Positions 8,199 to 17,753 of a DNA stretch of 49,380 bases are shown piece by piece. The notes under the pieces were generated by a model. The model saw only the letters and a program-made list of their open reading frames with translations. It ran no database searches and had not been told where the DNA came from. Made by a program: the position numbers and the translations under genes. Every line of letters begins with the position of its first letter. The first letter of the stretch is position 1. The DNA is taken from NCBI RefSeq assembly GCF_015207035.1, contig NZ_JADEXQ010000041.1, positions 1 through 49,380 on the forward strand, in the 5' to 3' direction. The DNA comes from Romeriopsis navalis LEGE 11480. Lineage in GTDB: Bacteria; Cyanobacteriota; Cyanobacteriia; Leptolyngbyales; Leptolyngbyaceae.

Positions 8199-10139
8199 TC
8201 ATTTGAGCTGTTGGCTGACCTCGTCGTCGGCTAACTCTTCTAGGCTATCCAATAAGGTCATCATTTGTTCATAATCAGTATGCTTAATCTGACTTGCATC
8301 CTGAACTCCAATGAGTAATGTGATCTCGATCGTGAGCGCTGCAATCGTTGGTGCGGCAAAAATCTTTGATAGGGGGAGTTCAACCTGAAACTCCTGCCGA
8401 ATCATCGAAATCATTTGTGTTGCCAGGAGTGAATGTCCCCCGAGCATAAAGAAGTTGTCGTTGATGCTCACTTCCTCAAGTTTTAACAGTGTGCACCAAA
8501 TCTGGCTCAGTTGGGTTTCCATCGGTGTTCGCGGTGCGACGCAATCAACGGCGCGATCGCGCTGGGACCAATTCACGGCTGGGAGGGCGCGGCGGTCAAT
8601 TTTGCCGTTGGGTGTCAGCGGTAATGCTTCCATGGGGACGAAAGCCGCAGGCATCATATAGTCTGGCAGTTTGTCTTGTAAATCATGGTAGAGCTGATTG
8701 GATAATTGGGGCTGAGGTACTGTTGGCACAACATAAGCAATCAGTCGCGGATCTTGTGCATTTTCCGTATCGGCAATCACCACCGCTTGCTGCACAATAT
8801 CGCATTCAAATAAAGCCGTTTCGATCTCCGAAGGCTCCACCCGGTAGCCGCGAATTTTGAGCATAAAATCTTTGCGACCCAGATATTGAAGACAGCCATC
8901 TGATCGCCATTGCCCTAAGTCACCCGTACAGTAAATCTGGCTTTGGGCATCCTCTGGGTCTGGGAGAAATTTCTGGCGCGTGAGTGCTAGATCGCGCCAG
9001 TAACCGGGTGAAAGATAGCGACTTCTGACGGCGATTTCGCCAGGACCATTGTGCGTCACTGGCTGGCGGTGCTCATCTAACAAGAGAATTTCCTTATCCA
9101 GCACTGGATAACCCACTGGGACAATGGGATCAGGCAATTCGGTCTGGGGACTAATCAATAACCTTGTTGCCATCGTCGTTTCGGTCGAAGAAAAGCGCTG
9201 CACTAAAACGCAAGGCGCGGCAAAGTATTTCCAGAACCGTTCGACATCGCGGCGGTATAGTCGGCCCGAGGGATTAACCTGACGCAAATGCGGAAATTGC
9301 TTAGGGCTACTGTTTGCCATGGTGTCAAGCCACTGTTGAAACACGGCGACGGGCAAATGGAACATGCTAATTGCTTCCTGCTGTAGCCAAGTTGTCAGGT
9401 TGGCGATTCCCCCTGTTTTAAAATCATAGAGACAGAGTGTTGCACCATTGAGCAGCGCATTGAAGATATCGCTAACTGATGTGCCAAACCCACAGGAATA
9501 GAGCAATGCGATTTTGTCACCAGCCTGAATTTGATAATCGTTCGTTTCTAACCAAACCCGATGTAGGACACCTTGATGACTGCGTTTGACACCCTTGGGT
9601 TGACCGGTTGAACCAGAAGTATAGAAAACGGCGGCTAAAGCCTCGGGGGCGATCGCTAAGTTCAAATTACGACTGTCAATCGTTTCATTTAATGCCTCGA
9701 GATTAATAATTTGGCAATCGCGACTCGATACGTTAACGGCTAAGTCCCAATGTTGATGATTGGTGATAATCAGCCGGGGTTGGAGATCCGCAAGAATGCG
9801 ATTGAAGCGCCCAGTTGGTAAGCTGGGTTCAAGCACAACGTAGGCTTTCCCAGCTTTCAAGATGCCTAGAATCGCGATCAAGAGTGGCGCATCGTGATTC
9901 AGCAGCACAACGACGGGTGTTTGATCCGTTGTCGCCCGTTGTTGTAGGCTCCGGGCCAAACGATTAGCGATTTGATTGACGGTGTTATAGGTAATGCAGT
10001 TGCCCTGACTCGTGAGCGCAATCCGTTGGCCAAATCGCTGGGCAATCCGGTCAAACCGAGCACTAATCGATTGCTCAATTTCCGATCGTTGGAACCCCAC
10101 ATATTGATCGGTGCATGACTCGATCGAATGCATATCCAT
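8199..10139 (-). CDS. Stand-alone NRPS-like adenylation-thiolation (A-T) didomain protein
   Basis: A 646-residue protein that would activate a carboxylic acid as acyl-AMP and load it on its own carrier domain. A-domain motifs: A3 YTSGSTGQPKG (173-183), A7 YCTGDL (403-408), A8 GRKDFMLKIRGYRVEPSEIE (421-440) and A10 NGKIDRR with catalytic K513. The carrier motif DNFFMLGGHSL has phosphopantetheine serine S570. There is no condensation, reductase or thioesterase domain. A4 reads GFGTS instead of FDxS, so the Asp that binds the alpha-amino group is Gly218, and A5 reads RFSSTET instead of YGPTE. A non-alpha-amino-acid substrate is therefore inferred. It lies 79 bp downstream of the transporter lipoprotein gene, and both share the leader GGAGATAAATTA, suggesting one transcription unit. 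Confidence 0.9.
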   Translation of the reverse strand: MDMHSIESCTDQYVGFQRSEIEQSISARFDRIAQRFGQRIALTSQGNCITYNTVNQIANRLARSLQQRATTDQTPVVVLLNHDAPLLIAILGILKAGKAYVVLEPSLPTGRFNRILADLQPRLIITNHQHWDLAVNVSSRDCQIINLEALNETIDSRNLNLAIAPEALAAVFYTSGSTGQPKGVKRSHQGVLHRVWLETNDYQIQAGDKIALLYSCGFGTSVSDIFNALLNGATLCLYDFKTGGIANLTTWLQQEAISMFHLPVAVFQQWLDTMANSSPKQFPHLRQVNPSGRLYRRDVERFWKYFAAPCVLVQRFSSTETTMATRLLISPQTELPDPIVPVGYPVLDKEILLLDEHRQPVTHNGPGEIAVRSRYLSPGYWRDLALTRQKFLPDPEDAQSQIYCTGDLGQWRSDGCLQYLGRKDFMLKIRGYRVEPSEIETALFECDIVQQAVVIADTENAQDPRLIAYVVPTVPQPQLSNQLYHDLQDKLPDYMMPAAFVPMEALPLTPNGKIDRRALPAVNWSQRDRAVDCVAPRTPMETQLSQIWCTLLKLEEVSINDNFFMLGGHSLLATQMISMIRQEFQVELPLSKIFAAPTIAALTIEITLLIGVQDASQIKHTDYEQMMTLLDSLEELADDEVSQQLK

Positions 10140-10218
10140 TGCTTAATTTATCTCCCTGCCATTGTTCAATCTAACTCTTTGCCTGTCACTTACTGCGTAA
10201 TCCAATGTTTATCGTGGT

Positions 10219-11262
10219 TTAGGGGTTGGCTAACTGATCGATAAACCCACTATCGTTAAGATCTTGGATGATTCGACGATCGGCAATATCCGTTGGTTTG
10301 ACCTTGGCGGCGGCGGGGTTTTTGGTGGCTAAATTTGTGAGTATGGCTTGAATCCCATCAAGGGTGGGATAAGGTTTGTTCGATAAGGCTTTGTCGATCA
10401 GCCGCGTATAGGCTTCGTCCAGAGCTGCCGCATCATCTTTGACATCCAGCAACATATACTTGGCCATGACGGCTTTTGTCCCCGCTGGGTCTTGTTTCAT
10501 CCGGACGATCGCTTCGACATTAGCTTTGACAAAGGCTTGACTCACGTCCGGGTGTTTCGCTAAATAAGCCCGGGTCGTAGCCAAGCTGGTATGTTGAAAC
10601 GGTAAATTGAGCGATGCCAGATCGAGTAATTCACGATATCCGCGTTTTCGCGCGGTGAGGGTATTGGGCGGACTTACGACGGTACTAGCGATTTGGCCAC
10701 TTTCCATCGCTACCATCCGCGCGCTTTGGCCCCCGACGGCAAGCACGGTGACATCTTTATTTGGCTTGAGTCCGAGGGATTTTAACGCGATGCGCACTTC
10801 GGTATCTGAAGCACCACCGGGTTTACTGATGGCAATGGATTTACCCCGTAAATCGTCAACGGTTTTGATCTCAGGTCGGGCAATCAAGGTTGTGACATAG
10901 GTATTAAATAAACCAGCAATAATGACTAAGTCCTGTTCTGCTACTACGGCATTGACGATCGCCGGGCCGGAAATTTGGCAGAAATCCATTTCGCCTGCGA
11001 TCATTGCGGCGGCGGCAGAAGAACCACCGGTAATTGCCGTGAGCTTAACGTCTAGCCCATATTTTTTAAATAGACCTTTATCTTGGGCGTACCAAACCAC
11101 CGCCTGATTGCCAGAATTTCCACTAAAACAAACATTGGCTTGGGTTAGGTCAGAATTGCCTGGAGCGGTTGCTGATTTGGGGGTACAGCCACTACTGAAG
11201 CAAGTGAGACTAAGCAGGATGGCGAATAAGCGGGATTTAGTATTCATATATTTAGCATTCAT
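10219..11262 (-). CDS. ABC transporter substrate-binding lipoprotein (SsuA/TauA/NMT1-like)
   Basis: Extracytoplasmic binding protein for a taurine/sulfonate/nitrate-type importer. The N-terminus is a lipoprotein signal: a short basic start, a hydrophobic stretch and the lipobox FSSGC, followed by a Pro/Thr/Ala linker. The mature domain shows family features: GNQAVVWYAQDKGLFKKYGLDVKL, GGSSAAAAMIAGEMDF, LRGKSIAISKPGGASDTEVR. The frame is open to 11319, but ATG at 11262 is preceded by GGAG with 9-base spacing; another ATG lies five codons on. The ligand cannot be read from sequence; SsuA, TauA, NrtA-like and thiamine-precursor binders share this fold. It follows the permease gene closely in the same operon. 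Confidence 0.88.
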   Translation of the reverse strand: MNAKYMNTKSRLFAILLSLTCFSSGCTPKSATAPGNSDLTQANVCFSGNSGNQAVVWYAQDKGLFKKYGLDVKLTAITGGSSAAAAMIAGEMDFCQISGPAIVNAVVAEQDLVIIAGLFNTYVTTLIARPEIKTVDDLRGKSIAISKPGGASDTEVRIALKSLGLKPNKDVTVLAVGGQSARMVAMESGQIASTVVSPPNTLTARKRGYRELLDLASLNLPFQHTSLATTRAYLAKHPDVSQAFVKANVEAIVRMKQDPAGTKAVMAKYMLLDVKDDAAALDEAYTRLIDKALSNKPYPTLDGIQAILTNLATKNPAAAKVKPTDIADRRIIQDLNDSGFIDQLANP

Positions 11263-11322
11263 ATAATTTATCTCCAGTACATTCGTGTTTGAATCGTATA
11301 TTGACTGACGTCGATGCAATTT

Positions 11323-12177
11323 TTATGTGGGTGGTTTAGGTCGCCACCGTTCAAAATATCGTTCTACCAATTTGAGTAATTCCGTCAGGATATATCCCGT
11401 GCTTGACAGCACAATGATACCCACAAAGACTTTGTCGGTTTGAAATGTGGCACCAGCAACGCTGATCATATGTCCCACACCAGCCGTTGAGGCGATTAAC
11501 TCACCGACTACCACGCCGACTAATCCCCGCCCAATGGCCAAACGCATACCGGCGATGATGTAAGGGATAGAAGCGGGAATTGCGAGGGTGGTGAAGACCT
11601 GACGATCGCTCGCACCAAAGGAACGTGCGCATTTTAGCAGCAGTGGATCGAGGGTTTTAATGCTCGTGATGGTATTAATTAGAACCGGGAAAAATGCCCC
11701 GAGGAAGACAACGGCAATTTTGGAATTAATGCCAATCCCAAGCCACAGGATTAACAGCGGGAGCAGTGCGACTCGTGGGGTAGCGTATAGGGCCGAAATA
11801 AATGGGTCAAACAGCGCATAGAGCCGCCGATACCAGCCTAAACTAATGCCAGCCGGGACACCGAGTAAGATCGCGAGGATAAATCCGGCACTAAACTCGA
11901 TACTACTGACCCGAATATCATTTAAGAACCCGTTGGCAAATAACCACTGAGCGGCCCGCCAAATCCGGCTCGGTGAACTGATAAAAATTGGTTGAATCAG
12001 TCCCGATCGGGAGATCGCTTCCCAGGCGAGCAGAAAACTAATGACCGCAAGTAGCGACAAGAGTTTGTCTTCATATGCCTTGAGCCATTGATGGTGGCGG
12101 AACGATCGCTGGCCACTGGCTAAATTAATTCCAGACTTGTCTGGTTTGACATGATGCGTAGATTTCTTGGGCGGCAT
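11323..12177 (-). CDS. ABC transporter permease (SsuC/TauC-like)
   Basis: Inner-membrane permease of the BPD_transp_1 family, 284 residues with about six hydrophobic segments. The EAA cytoplasmic loop that contacts the ATPase is visible as KCARSFGASDRQVFTTLAIPASIPYIIAGMR in the second half. The N-terminal ~30 residues are basic and His-rich, probably cytoplasmic. Its start codon overlaps the stop of the ATPase gene by one base (TAATG), which indicates translational coupling. It works with the ATPase at 12177-12983 and the lipoprotein at 10219-11262. Confidence 0.92.
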   Translation of the reverse strand: MPPKKSTHHVKPDKSGINLASGQRSFRHHQWLKAYEDKLLSLLAVISFLLAWEAISRSGLIQPIFISSPSRIWRAAQWLFANGFLNDIRVSSIEFSAGFILAILLGVPAGISLGWYRRLYALFDPFISALYATPRVALLPLLILWLGIGINSKIAVVFLGAFFPVLINTITSIKTLDPLLLKCARSFGASDRQVFTTLAIPASIPYIIAGMRLAIGRGLVGVVVGELIASTAGVGHMISVAGATFQTDKVFVGIIVLSSTGYILTELLKLVERYFERWRPKPPT

Positions 12178-12983
12178 TACATCGGACCTCGCAGCGGGCT
12201 CGGCGTCGGCAATGGGGCCGATGTCGGGGGCATGAGCAATTGCCAGATTTTGTCTTCAATTGCCAGAAAGTCCGGTTGACGTTTTAGACTGAGGGGGCGT
12301 GGCCGGGCAAAGGGAATGGGGATGACTGAGCGGATTTGGCCCGGACGCGGTGACATAACAATCACCTGATCGGCGAGAAAAATTGCTTCGCTAATTTGAT
12401 GCGTAACGTATAGAGCGGTGTTGCCGGTTTCGAGCCAAATGCGTTGGATTTCGCCTTGCATATACTCCCGGCTTTGGGCATCGAGGGCGGAAAGGGGTTC
12501 GTCGAGCAGTAGGAGGCTCGGACTAATCGCCAGGGCACGGGCTAAATTAACGCGCTGCTGCATTCCCCCGGATAGCTCATGGGGAAAGCTTTCCTCAAAT
12601 CCTTGAAGCCCGACTAAATCGATAAAATACTGGGCTCGTTGACGGGCTGTTTGGCGATGGCAACCCTTGATTTCGAGGCCATAGATGACGTTATCGACGA
12701 TCGTCCGCCAGGGGAGTAGGGCTGGCGATTGAAATACCATGGCACAGTCATGGCCGGGCTGGCGAATGACTTGCTCATTCCATGAGATTTGGCCCGATGT
12801 GGGCGATCGAAGTCCGGCAATCAAATTTAGCAGTGTGGTTTTGCCACAGCCGCTTGGCCCGACAATCGCGACAAAGCGGCCTGCTTCAATGCTGAAATTA
12901 ATTTCTTGAAGTGCTGGGACAGGTTGGGAATGACGTTTTTGCTGATACTCCTGGGAGACATTACAGACATCAAGTTTTGGCAT
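12177..12983 (-). CDS. ABC transporter ATP-binding protein (SsuB/TauB-like)
   Basis: Cytoplasmic ATPase of the importer, 268 residues. Walker A is GPSGCGKTT (42-50); the signature is LSGGMQQR, Walker B LLLLDEPLSALD, and the switch histidine lies in LYVTHQISEA. The motif spacing is that of nitrate/sulfonate/taurine ATPases. It is the first gene of the minus-strand cluster ATPase-permease-lipoprotein-A-T protein. The region upstream (12984-13281) has no gene and should hold the promoter. Confidence 0.93.
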   Translation of the reverse strand: MPKLDVCNVSQEYQQKRHSQPVPALQEINFSIEAGRFVAIVGPSGCGKTTLLNLIAGLRSPTSGQISWNEQVIRQPGHDCAMVFQSPALLPWRTIVDNVIYGLEIKGCHRQTARQRAQYFIDLVGLQGFEESFPHELSGGMQQRVNLARALAISPSLLLLDEPLSALDAQSREYMQGEIQRIWLETGNTALYVTHQISEAIFLADQVIVMSPRPGQIRSVIPIPFARPRPLSLKRQPDFLAIEDKIWQLLMPPTSAPLPTPSPLRGPM

Positions 12984-13281
12984 ATCAAGACAAGTTCTGG
13001 CGCGCAGGATGTTGAATAATAGTCCGCTGTAAAAATATGTTTTTGATTTGATAATTGAACGGAAAAGGGGGCTTGTTCAATTCAAAATCGTGGGCATTGC
13101 CCCATTATTAAAGCATTATTTTTTAACTAGACCATATTTGCTCTAGGCGTCATCTGGAATCTTCACTGTGGTTTTGCACGGGCGATCGACCAACTTGGCA
13201 ATTCATCATGACGAATGTGCTGTCGATCGATAAAAACAAACCGCCAGCATCGACCTTCCAGAAATACCCGTAGATACAACA
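12984..13281 (-). other. Intergenic region upstream of the ABC/A-T cluster
   Basis: About 300 bp between the ATPase gene and the terminator of tRNA-Pro. It is AT-rich near 13020-13140 and is the likely promoter region of the minus-strand cluster. No convincing boxes, operators or small genes were identified by eye. Confidence 0.4.
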
Positions 13282-13305
13282 AAACCCCCTGCTATGAGGA
13301 GGTTT
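13282..13305 (-). terminator. Intrinsic terminator of tRNA-Pro
   Basis: Read on the minus strand, a 9-bp stem (AAACCTCCT paired with AGGGGGTTT, one G-U pair) with a 6-base loop is followed by TTTTG-type sequence. It lies 7 bases downstream of the tRNA. Confidence 0.75.
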
Positions 13306-13310
13306 CATAT

Positions 13311-13386
<76 letters not shown>

Positions 13387-13556
13387 AAATCTAACGCTTA
13401 GAAATGATAGCACAGGAAACCAACGGATGCCCCCTCAGCTGAGGATTTTTTTGGGACAATCCTCCACTCTGATCCAACCCGGCCCCGCAACTTGTTAAGA
13501 TAATTAACCTCAAGCCAACTTCCGCATATCTAGAGAAACAGAGAGGCAGCAGCGCC

Positions 13557-14453
13557 GTGGTCGTCAAACCTGATTGGTTAAGAGTCAAAGCCCCCCAATG
13601 GGAACGCGTCGGCAGCGTCAAAGACGTGCTACGTGACCTCTCGCTCAATACCGTCTGCGAAGAAGCCTCCTGCCCCAACATCGGCGAATGCTTCAGCGCT
13701 GGCACCGCCACATTTTTGATCATGGGTCCCGCCTGCACCCGCGCCTGCCCCTACTGCGACATCGACTTCGAGAAAAAGCCCGTCGCCCTCGACCCGACCG
13801 AACCCGATCGCCTCGCCGAAGCCGTCCGCCGCATGAACCTCAACCATGTGGTGATCACCTCCGTTAACCGCGACGACCTGCCCGACGGTGGCGCATCGCA
13901 ATTTGTACAGTGCATCGAGAAAACCCGCAAACTCTCCCCGAATACGACGATCGAAGTCCTGATCCCCGACCTCTGCGGCAACTGGGACGCCCTCACCACG
14001 ATTCTGGCCGCTGACCCAGAAGTGATGAACCACAACACCGAAACCGTCCCCCGCCTCTACAAACGCACCCGTCCCCAAGGCGACTACCAACGCTCCCTCG
14101 AAGTCCTCAAGCGTAGCCGAGCGATCGCACCCTGGGTCTACACCAAAACCGGCATCATGGTCGGCCTCGGCGAAACCGACGCAGAGATGCGCCAAGTCAT
14201 GCGCGACCTGCGCGAAGTCGACTGCGACATCATTACGATCGGGCAATACCTCCAGCCCACCCAAAAACACCTCGGCGTCAAAGAATTCGTCACCCCAGCT
14301 CAATTTGATGCCTGGCGCGAATACGGCGAATCCCTCGGTTTCCTCCAAGTCGTCTCCTCCCCCCTCACCCGCAGCTCCTACCACGCCGAAGAAGTACGGC
14401 GACTGATGCAAGAGAACCCACGGGAGAAAGGCGAGCTGTGCATATCACCGTAA
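13557..14453 (+). CDS. lipA: Lipoyl synthase LipA
   Basis: Radical SAM enzyme that inserts two sulfur atoms into protein-bound octanoyl chains to make the lipoyl cofactor. Both iron-sulfur sites are complete: the auxiliary cluster motif with C34, C39 and C45 ([12 protein letters not shown]) and the radical SAM motif CX3CX2C with C60, C64 and C67 (CTRACPYC). The C-terminal RSSYHAEE motif, which supplies the serine ligand to the auxiliary cluster, is present. The length (298) is normal. The start is GTG at 13557 with GAGAGG upstream. The last 16 bases overlap gpsA, implying translational coupling. Codons in both genes are rich in C at the third position. Confidence 0.96.
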   Translation: MVVKPDWLRVKAPQWERVGSVKDVLRDLSLNTVCEEASCPNIGECFSAGTATFLIMGPACTRACPYCDIDFEKKPVALDPTEPDRLAEAVRRMNLNHVVITSVNRDDLPDGGASQFVQCIEKTRKLSPNTTIEVLIPDLCGNWDALTTILAADPEVMNHNTETVPRLYKRTRPQGDYQRSLEVLKRSRAIAPWVYTKTGIMVGLGETDAEMRQVMRDLREVDCDIITIGQYLQPTQKHLGVKEFVTPAQFDAWREYGESLGFLQVVSSPLTRSSYHAEEVRRLMQENPREKGELCISP

Positions 14454-15370
14454 TTGGGGCCGGAGCTTGGGGCAGCACCCTCGCCGCCCTCGCCGCCGAA
14501 AACGATCACCAAATCACCCTCTGGTCACGTCGTCTCGGGACTCCATTACTTGAAGCGGTGAGTCAAGCCGACGTGATTCTCTGCGCGATCTCCATGCAAG
14601 GAGTCCGCGAGATTAGCGCCCAACTCGCGGGTCTTGCCTCAGATGTGATTATTCTGTCAGCCACCAAAGGATTAGACCTCGCAACAGCGACAGTCGATAC
14701 CCTACCGCTACTCCCGTCCCAGCTCTGGCAAGCGGCATTTCCCGATAACCCGATCGTCGTCCTCTCCGGCCCCAACCTCGCCACCGAAATCCAGCAAGGT
14801 TTGCCCGCCGCCACCGTCGCCGCCAGTGATAATCTCGCAGCCGCAAAGACGATGCAATCGATCTTCTCCTCCCATCGGTTTCGAGTCTATGCCAACCCCG
14901 ATCGAATCGGTGTCGAACTCTGCGGTGCCCTGAAAAACGTGATTGCGATCGCCGTCGGCACCTGCGACGGACTCAACCTCGGCACCAACGCCAAATCTGC
15001 CCTGATCACCCGTGGCCTGGCCGAAATGACCAAGCTCGGCAGTCTGTGGCAGATTGAATTCAGCACCTTTTACGGTTTAGCCGGACTCGGTGACTTGATG
15101 GCCACCTGTAGCAGTGCCTTCAGTCGGAATTACCAAGTGGGTTATGCTTTAGGCCAAGGTCAAACGATCGAGCAAATTTTGCACAACCTCCAAGGCACCG
15201 CCGAGGGCATCAACACCACCGCCGTCCTATTGCAATTGGCGAATCAACAGCAAATCGAACTGCCGATCGCCCAGCAAGTCGGCCAATTGCTCAATCACAC
15301 AACGACGCCACAACTGGCAATGCAAACCCTGATGGAACGGCAAGTCGGGATTGAGCATTCACCGGATTAG
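14438..15370 (+). CDS. gpsA: NAD(P)-dependent glycerol-3-phosphate dehydrogenase GpsA
   Basis: Reduces dihydroxyacetone phosphate to sn-glycerol 3-phosphate for membrane lipid synthesis. Rossmann motif GAGAWG at 7-12; SATKGL with K77; GPNLATEI at 111-118; and GALKN with catalytic K166 followed by the conserved [15 protein letters not shown]. At 310 residues it is somewhat shorter than enterobacterial GpsA, because the loop after strand 2 ([13 protein letters not shown]) is short; this looks like the compact cyanobacterial form. The start is GTG at 14438, inside the end of lipA, with purine-rich GGGAGAAAGG upstream. Confidence 0.95.
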   Translation: MHITVIGAGAWGSTLAALAAENDHQITLWSRRLGTPLLEAVSQADVILCAISMQGVREISAQLAGLASDVIILSATKGLDLATATVDTLPLLPSQLWQAAFPDNPIVVLSGPNLATEIQQGLPAATVAASDNLAAAKTMQSIFSSHRFRVYANPDRIGVELCGALKNVIAIAVGTCDGLNLGTNAKSALITRGLAEMTKLGSLWQIEFSTFYGLAGLGDLMATCSSAFSRNYQVGYALGQGQTIEQILHNLQGTAEGINTTAVLLQLANQQQIELPIAQQVGQLLNHTTTPQLAMQTLMERQVGIEHSPD

Positions 15371-16971
15371 AATCCCAAATTCCCAAACACAACGCGGTAC
15401 ACTTTGCTGCCATTGGGGTTGTTCGTCACTTTCACATGCCGCACCTGCCCCGTAAACAAGTGGGGCCGAATGCTGTTGTTATTGGGTCGTTGCTCAAACG
15501 CATAGAACAGTCGAATATTCTTCTGTTGTAGCTGCGATGTGGTGATGTAGCCAAACAACGCATGTTCCATTGAGTGATAGCCATTTTTCCAAGCCCAGGC
15601 TTTCGGTAGACCGATCGGCTGATTGCTCCCCGCCGCGATATTTGTCCACACTTCGCCTTGATTTTTATCGACAAATCGATTCAGCCAATAGCGATAAGTC
15701 TGCGGCAAATACTGCGCCTGCGCTGGATCTTGCAGCGCCAATACACTGCCCAGTTGGTCTAGCTCCGCATGAATCCACCAGCGTTTCGATCGATCAATCG
15801 ATCCACCAGCATTCACCCCGACCGCCCAAGCACCTTCCTGGGGTAAATACGCTCGTTGCAGCAGTTTCGGCCCATTTCGATCGGCAAAATCAATCCAATT
15901 TTGCTGATTCAGCAAGCGCCCCGCTAACCGAATCGTCCAAAACCCCTTGGCCGTATGTCCAAAATCCGTACCAACTTGATTAATGTCACGATCGCGCGGT
16001 GCATTTGCATTCAGGAAAAATAGATTATCTTGGGGCGCATAAAAGTCACGCAACATCGCGTTGACCACCCGCTCAATATCCCGCTTCCAAGACGTTTGCA
16101 AAGGCTCTGGCAAATCCGGAGTCACTAAAAACAAGTAGGAAAGCTGATCAACCTGGGCCTGAAAGCGTTTATCCCTGGCCCGATCGCCATTGCCATCCTG
16201 AAGTTGCCACTGCAATGCCTGGAGTGAGGAATTGTAATACCGGCCAAAAATATGATTTTTCGCTGCTTTAATATTAGCCAATACCGCCGCATCACGGGTG
16301 AGATAGTAGTAAAAGCTCATCCCCAGCAGCGCATAGGATAGCTCCTGAGGATTCCGTAATCCCGTCGCTGGCCCCCAAGCCTGACTGCGATTATCAAAGT
16401 AACCGTGGGTGCCACCGTTCTGCCGATCGAAGGCGTTATTGCGGAGATAATCCACCCCCGCCTTGGCATATTTCAGATACTCCGGATTGCCCGTCAGGTG
16501 AAACGCCACACCATACGTATAAACCTGCCGCGACATCGTTACTACGTAGTGACGATTCTCCAGCAGATAACCATTACCCGCCACTTCCGGACAGGGATTG
16601 CTGTAATTCACCGCACTCCCGTCATTGCAACGCACCGAGGGAAACTTGCCGATCGGATTACCGAATGCACCGGGCTTTGTGTAAAACGGAATCAAATCAC
16701 GTTTTGCATGACTAATCCAACGTCCCCGACTCGGCAGATTAGCGGGCAACGCTTGGGCAATTGGGGTCGCCGGATTCAGTTCAACAGTCGCTCGGGTCTG
16801 AAAAATTGCAGCGGTTGTCTCAGCGACAGGTGCGTTACTACCAAGTTCTAGCGTTGCCGCGATCGCTCGTGCTGACATTGTGGTTAAACCCACTGCCGCG
16901 ATCGCCCCACAACGCAAGATCAATAAAAAACCAGCAGGAACTGAAGCCGAGCGAAAAACACGTGACTGCAT
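15367..16971 (-). CDS. Exported AGE-family (N-acylglucosamine 2-epimerase-like) protein
   Basis: Predicted (alpha/alpha)6-barrel protein of the AGE epimerase/isomerase superfamily, 534 residues from the preferred ATG at 16971. It starts with a signal peptide (basic MQSRVFR, hydrophobic core, ARAIAA cleavage-like end), so it should act outside the cytoplasmic membrane, unlike most AGE enzymes. Barrel landmarks include RQVYTYGVAFHLTGNPEYLKYA, FGHTAKGFWTIRLAG, WWIHAELDQLGSVLAL and KNGYHSMEHALFGY, with histidines in the positions typical of the active-site cleft. Substrate unknown; isomerase activity on an extracytoplasmic sugar is inference, and a glycan-binding or lyase-like role is possible. 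It is convergent with gpsA, overlapping it by 4 bases. Confidence 0.8.
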   Translation of the reverse strand: MQSRVFRSASVPAGFLLILRCGAIAAVGLTTMSARAIAATLELGSNAPVAETTAAIFQTRATVELNPATPIAQALPANLPSRGRWISHAKRDLIPFYTKPGAFGNPIGKFPSVRCNDGSAVNYSNPCPEVAGNGYLLENRHYVVTMSRQVYTYGVAFHLTGNPEYLKYAKAGVDYLRNNAFDRQNGGTHGYFDNRSQAWGPATGLRNPQELSYALLGMSFYYYLTRDAAVLANIKAAKNHIFGRYYNSSLQALQWQLQDGNGDRARDKRFQAQVDQLSYLFLVTPDLPEPLQTSWKRDIERVVNAMLRDFYAPQDNLFFLNANAPRDRDINQVGTDFGHTAKGFWTIRLAGRLLNQQNWIDFADRNGPKLLQRAYLPQEGAWAVGVNAGGSIDRSKRWWIHAELDQLGSVLALQDPAQAQYLPQTYRYWLNRFVDKNQGEVWTNIAAGSNQPIGLPKAWAWKNGYHSMEHALFGYITTSQLQQKNIRLFYAFEQRPNNNSIRPHLFTGQVRHVKVTNNPNGSKVYRVVFGNLGF

Positions 16972-17161
16972 GGTGAGCCCAAAATGAACGTTCCCCTGAA
17001 GTATGGCAACGTTCAAACAGCGACTTCATCTATCGCAAGTAACGACCTAAAACCGCGGAAAATCTACCGTAGAGTGGAGACAAGCCTGATTTTGGGTGAG
17101 ATTTCGAGGGCGTTTGCCACAAGGCTACATTTAGTCATGCGGGCCATACCACGGCATCGTG

Positions 17162-17737
17162 TTAGCCTTTGATTTGCGATGGCAACAGATCGATCGCCGC
17201 ACTAGGGCAAAGCCGACTATGACAAGTCTTGCCGATCGCCATATTGGGACCCCGTTTGCATTCCTTCAAGCAGCCCGTTTTCTCCAGGGTGACTTGATCG
17301 CCTAAATTGCGATCGCTAACGGCTTGCTTTAGCTGCTGATAAATCTTTTGGGAGCCACGTTTGCGGCAGGTGCCACGATCGCAGACCCGAATCTTGGTCT
17401 TTTTCGATCGGCTCGCACTGCTACTACTGCTGGGCAATTCAATTTGCGTTGATTCTGCTGCCGCCGCAAGGATCTGCAGATCATAAACCTTATATTTCAC
17501 GGCTCCATCGTCATGCTTCTGCTCAACGGCAAGAGACAGCAGTGTCCCCGGTGTTAGAGGAGTTTCCGCCGTTAACCGAAATAAACAAGCGCGGGCTTCT
17601 TTCGTCAGCTTCACTGACTGCAAGCCATCACCCGTGAGCAGATTCATGCGTTTGACTTTATAACCATCTTTTACTTCGTAGCTAACAAATTGACCAACCA
17701 GATTTGTGCGTTGCTTCGGGGGGTGCTTGAGCTTCAT
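17162..17737 (-). CDS. Thioredoxin-like [2Fe-2S] domain protein
   Basis: A 191-residue protein with two parts. Residues 1-90 form a beta-rich domain I do not recognise. After a poly-Ser linker (~103-110), the C-terminal domain (115-185) is a thioredoxin-like ferredoxin. Ligand cysteines are C119 and C124 (CDRGTC) and C156 and C160 (CLKEC), followed by GPNMAI. The same fold occurs in NuoE and in Azotobacter-type [2Fe-2S] ferredoxins. An electron-transfer or redox-sensing role is likely; no partner is visible nearby. The next minus-strand gene upstream starts 325 bp away and ends 17 bp from this start, so co-transcription is plausible. Confidence 0.85.
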   Translation of the reverse strand: MKLKHPPKQRTNLVGQFVSYEVKDGYKVKRMNLLTGDGLQSVKLTKEARACLFRLTAETPLTPGTLLSLAVEQKHDDGAVKYKVYDLQILAAAAESTQIELPSSSSSASRSKKTKIRVCDRGTCRKRGSQKIYQQLKQAVSDRNLGDQVTLEKTGCLKECKRGPNMAIGKTCHSRLCPSAAIDLLPSQIKG

Positions 17738-17753
17738 GACATGAATCGATAAT

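Noticed and set aside
13629-14411. 260-codon open frame antisense to lipA
   Set aside because: It mirrors the C-rich third positions of lipA; the sense frame has all LipA motifs and the antisense product is low-complexity Gly/Ala/Asp/Val.
13557-15370. lipA-gpsA as horizontally acquired because of C-rich third positions
   Set aside because: mreB and ssb-proximal genes show similar codon style; the families are core cyanobacterial genes.
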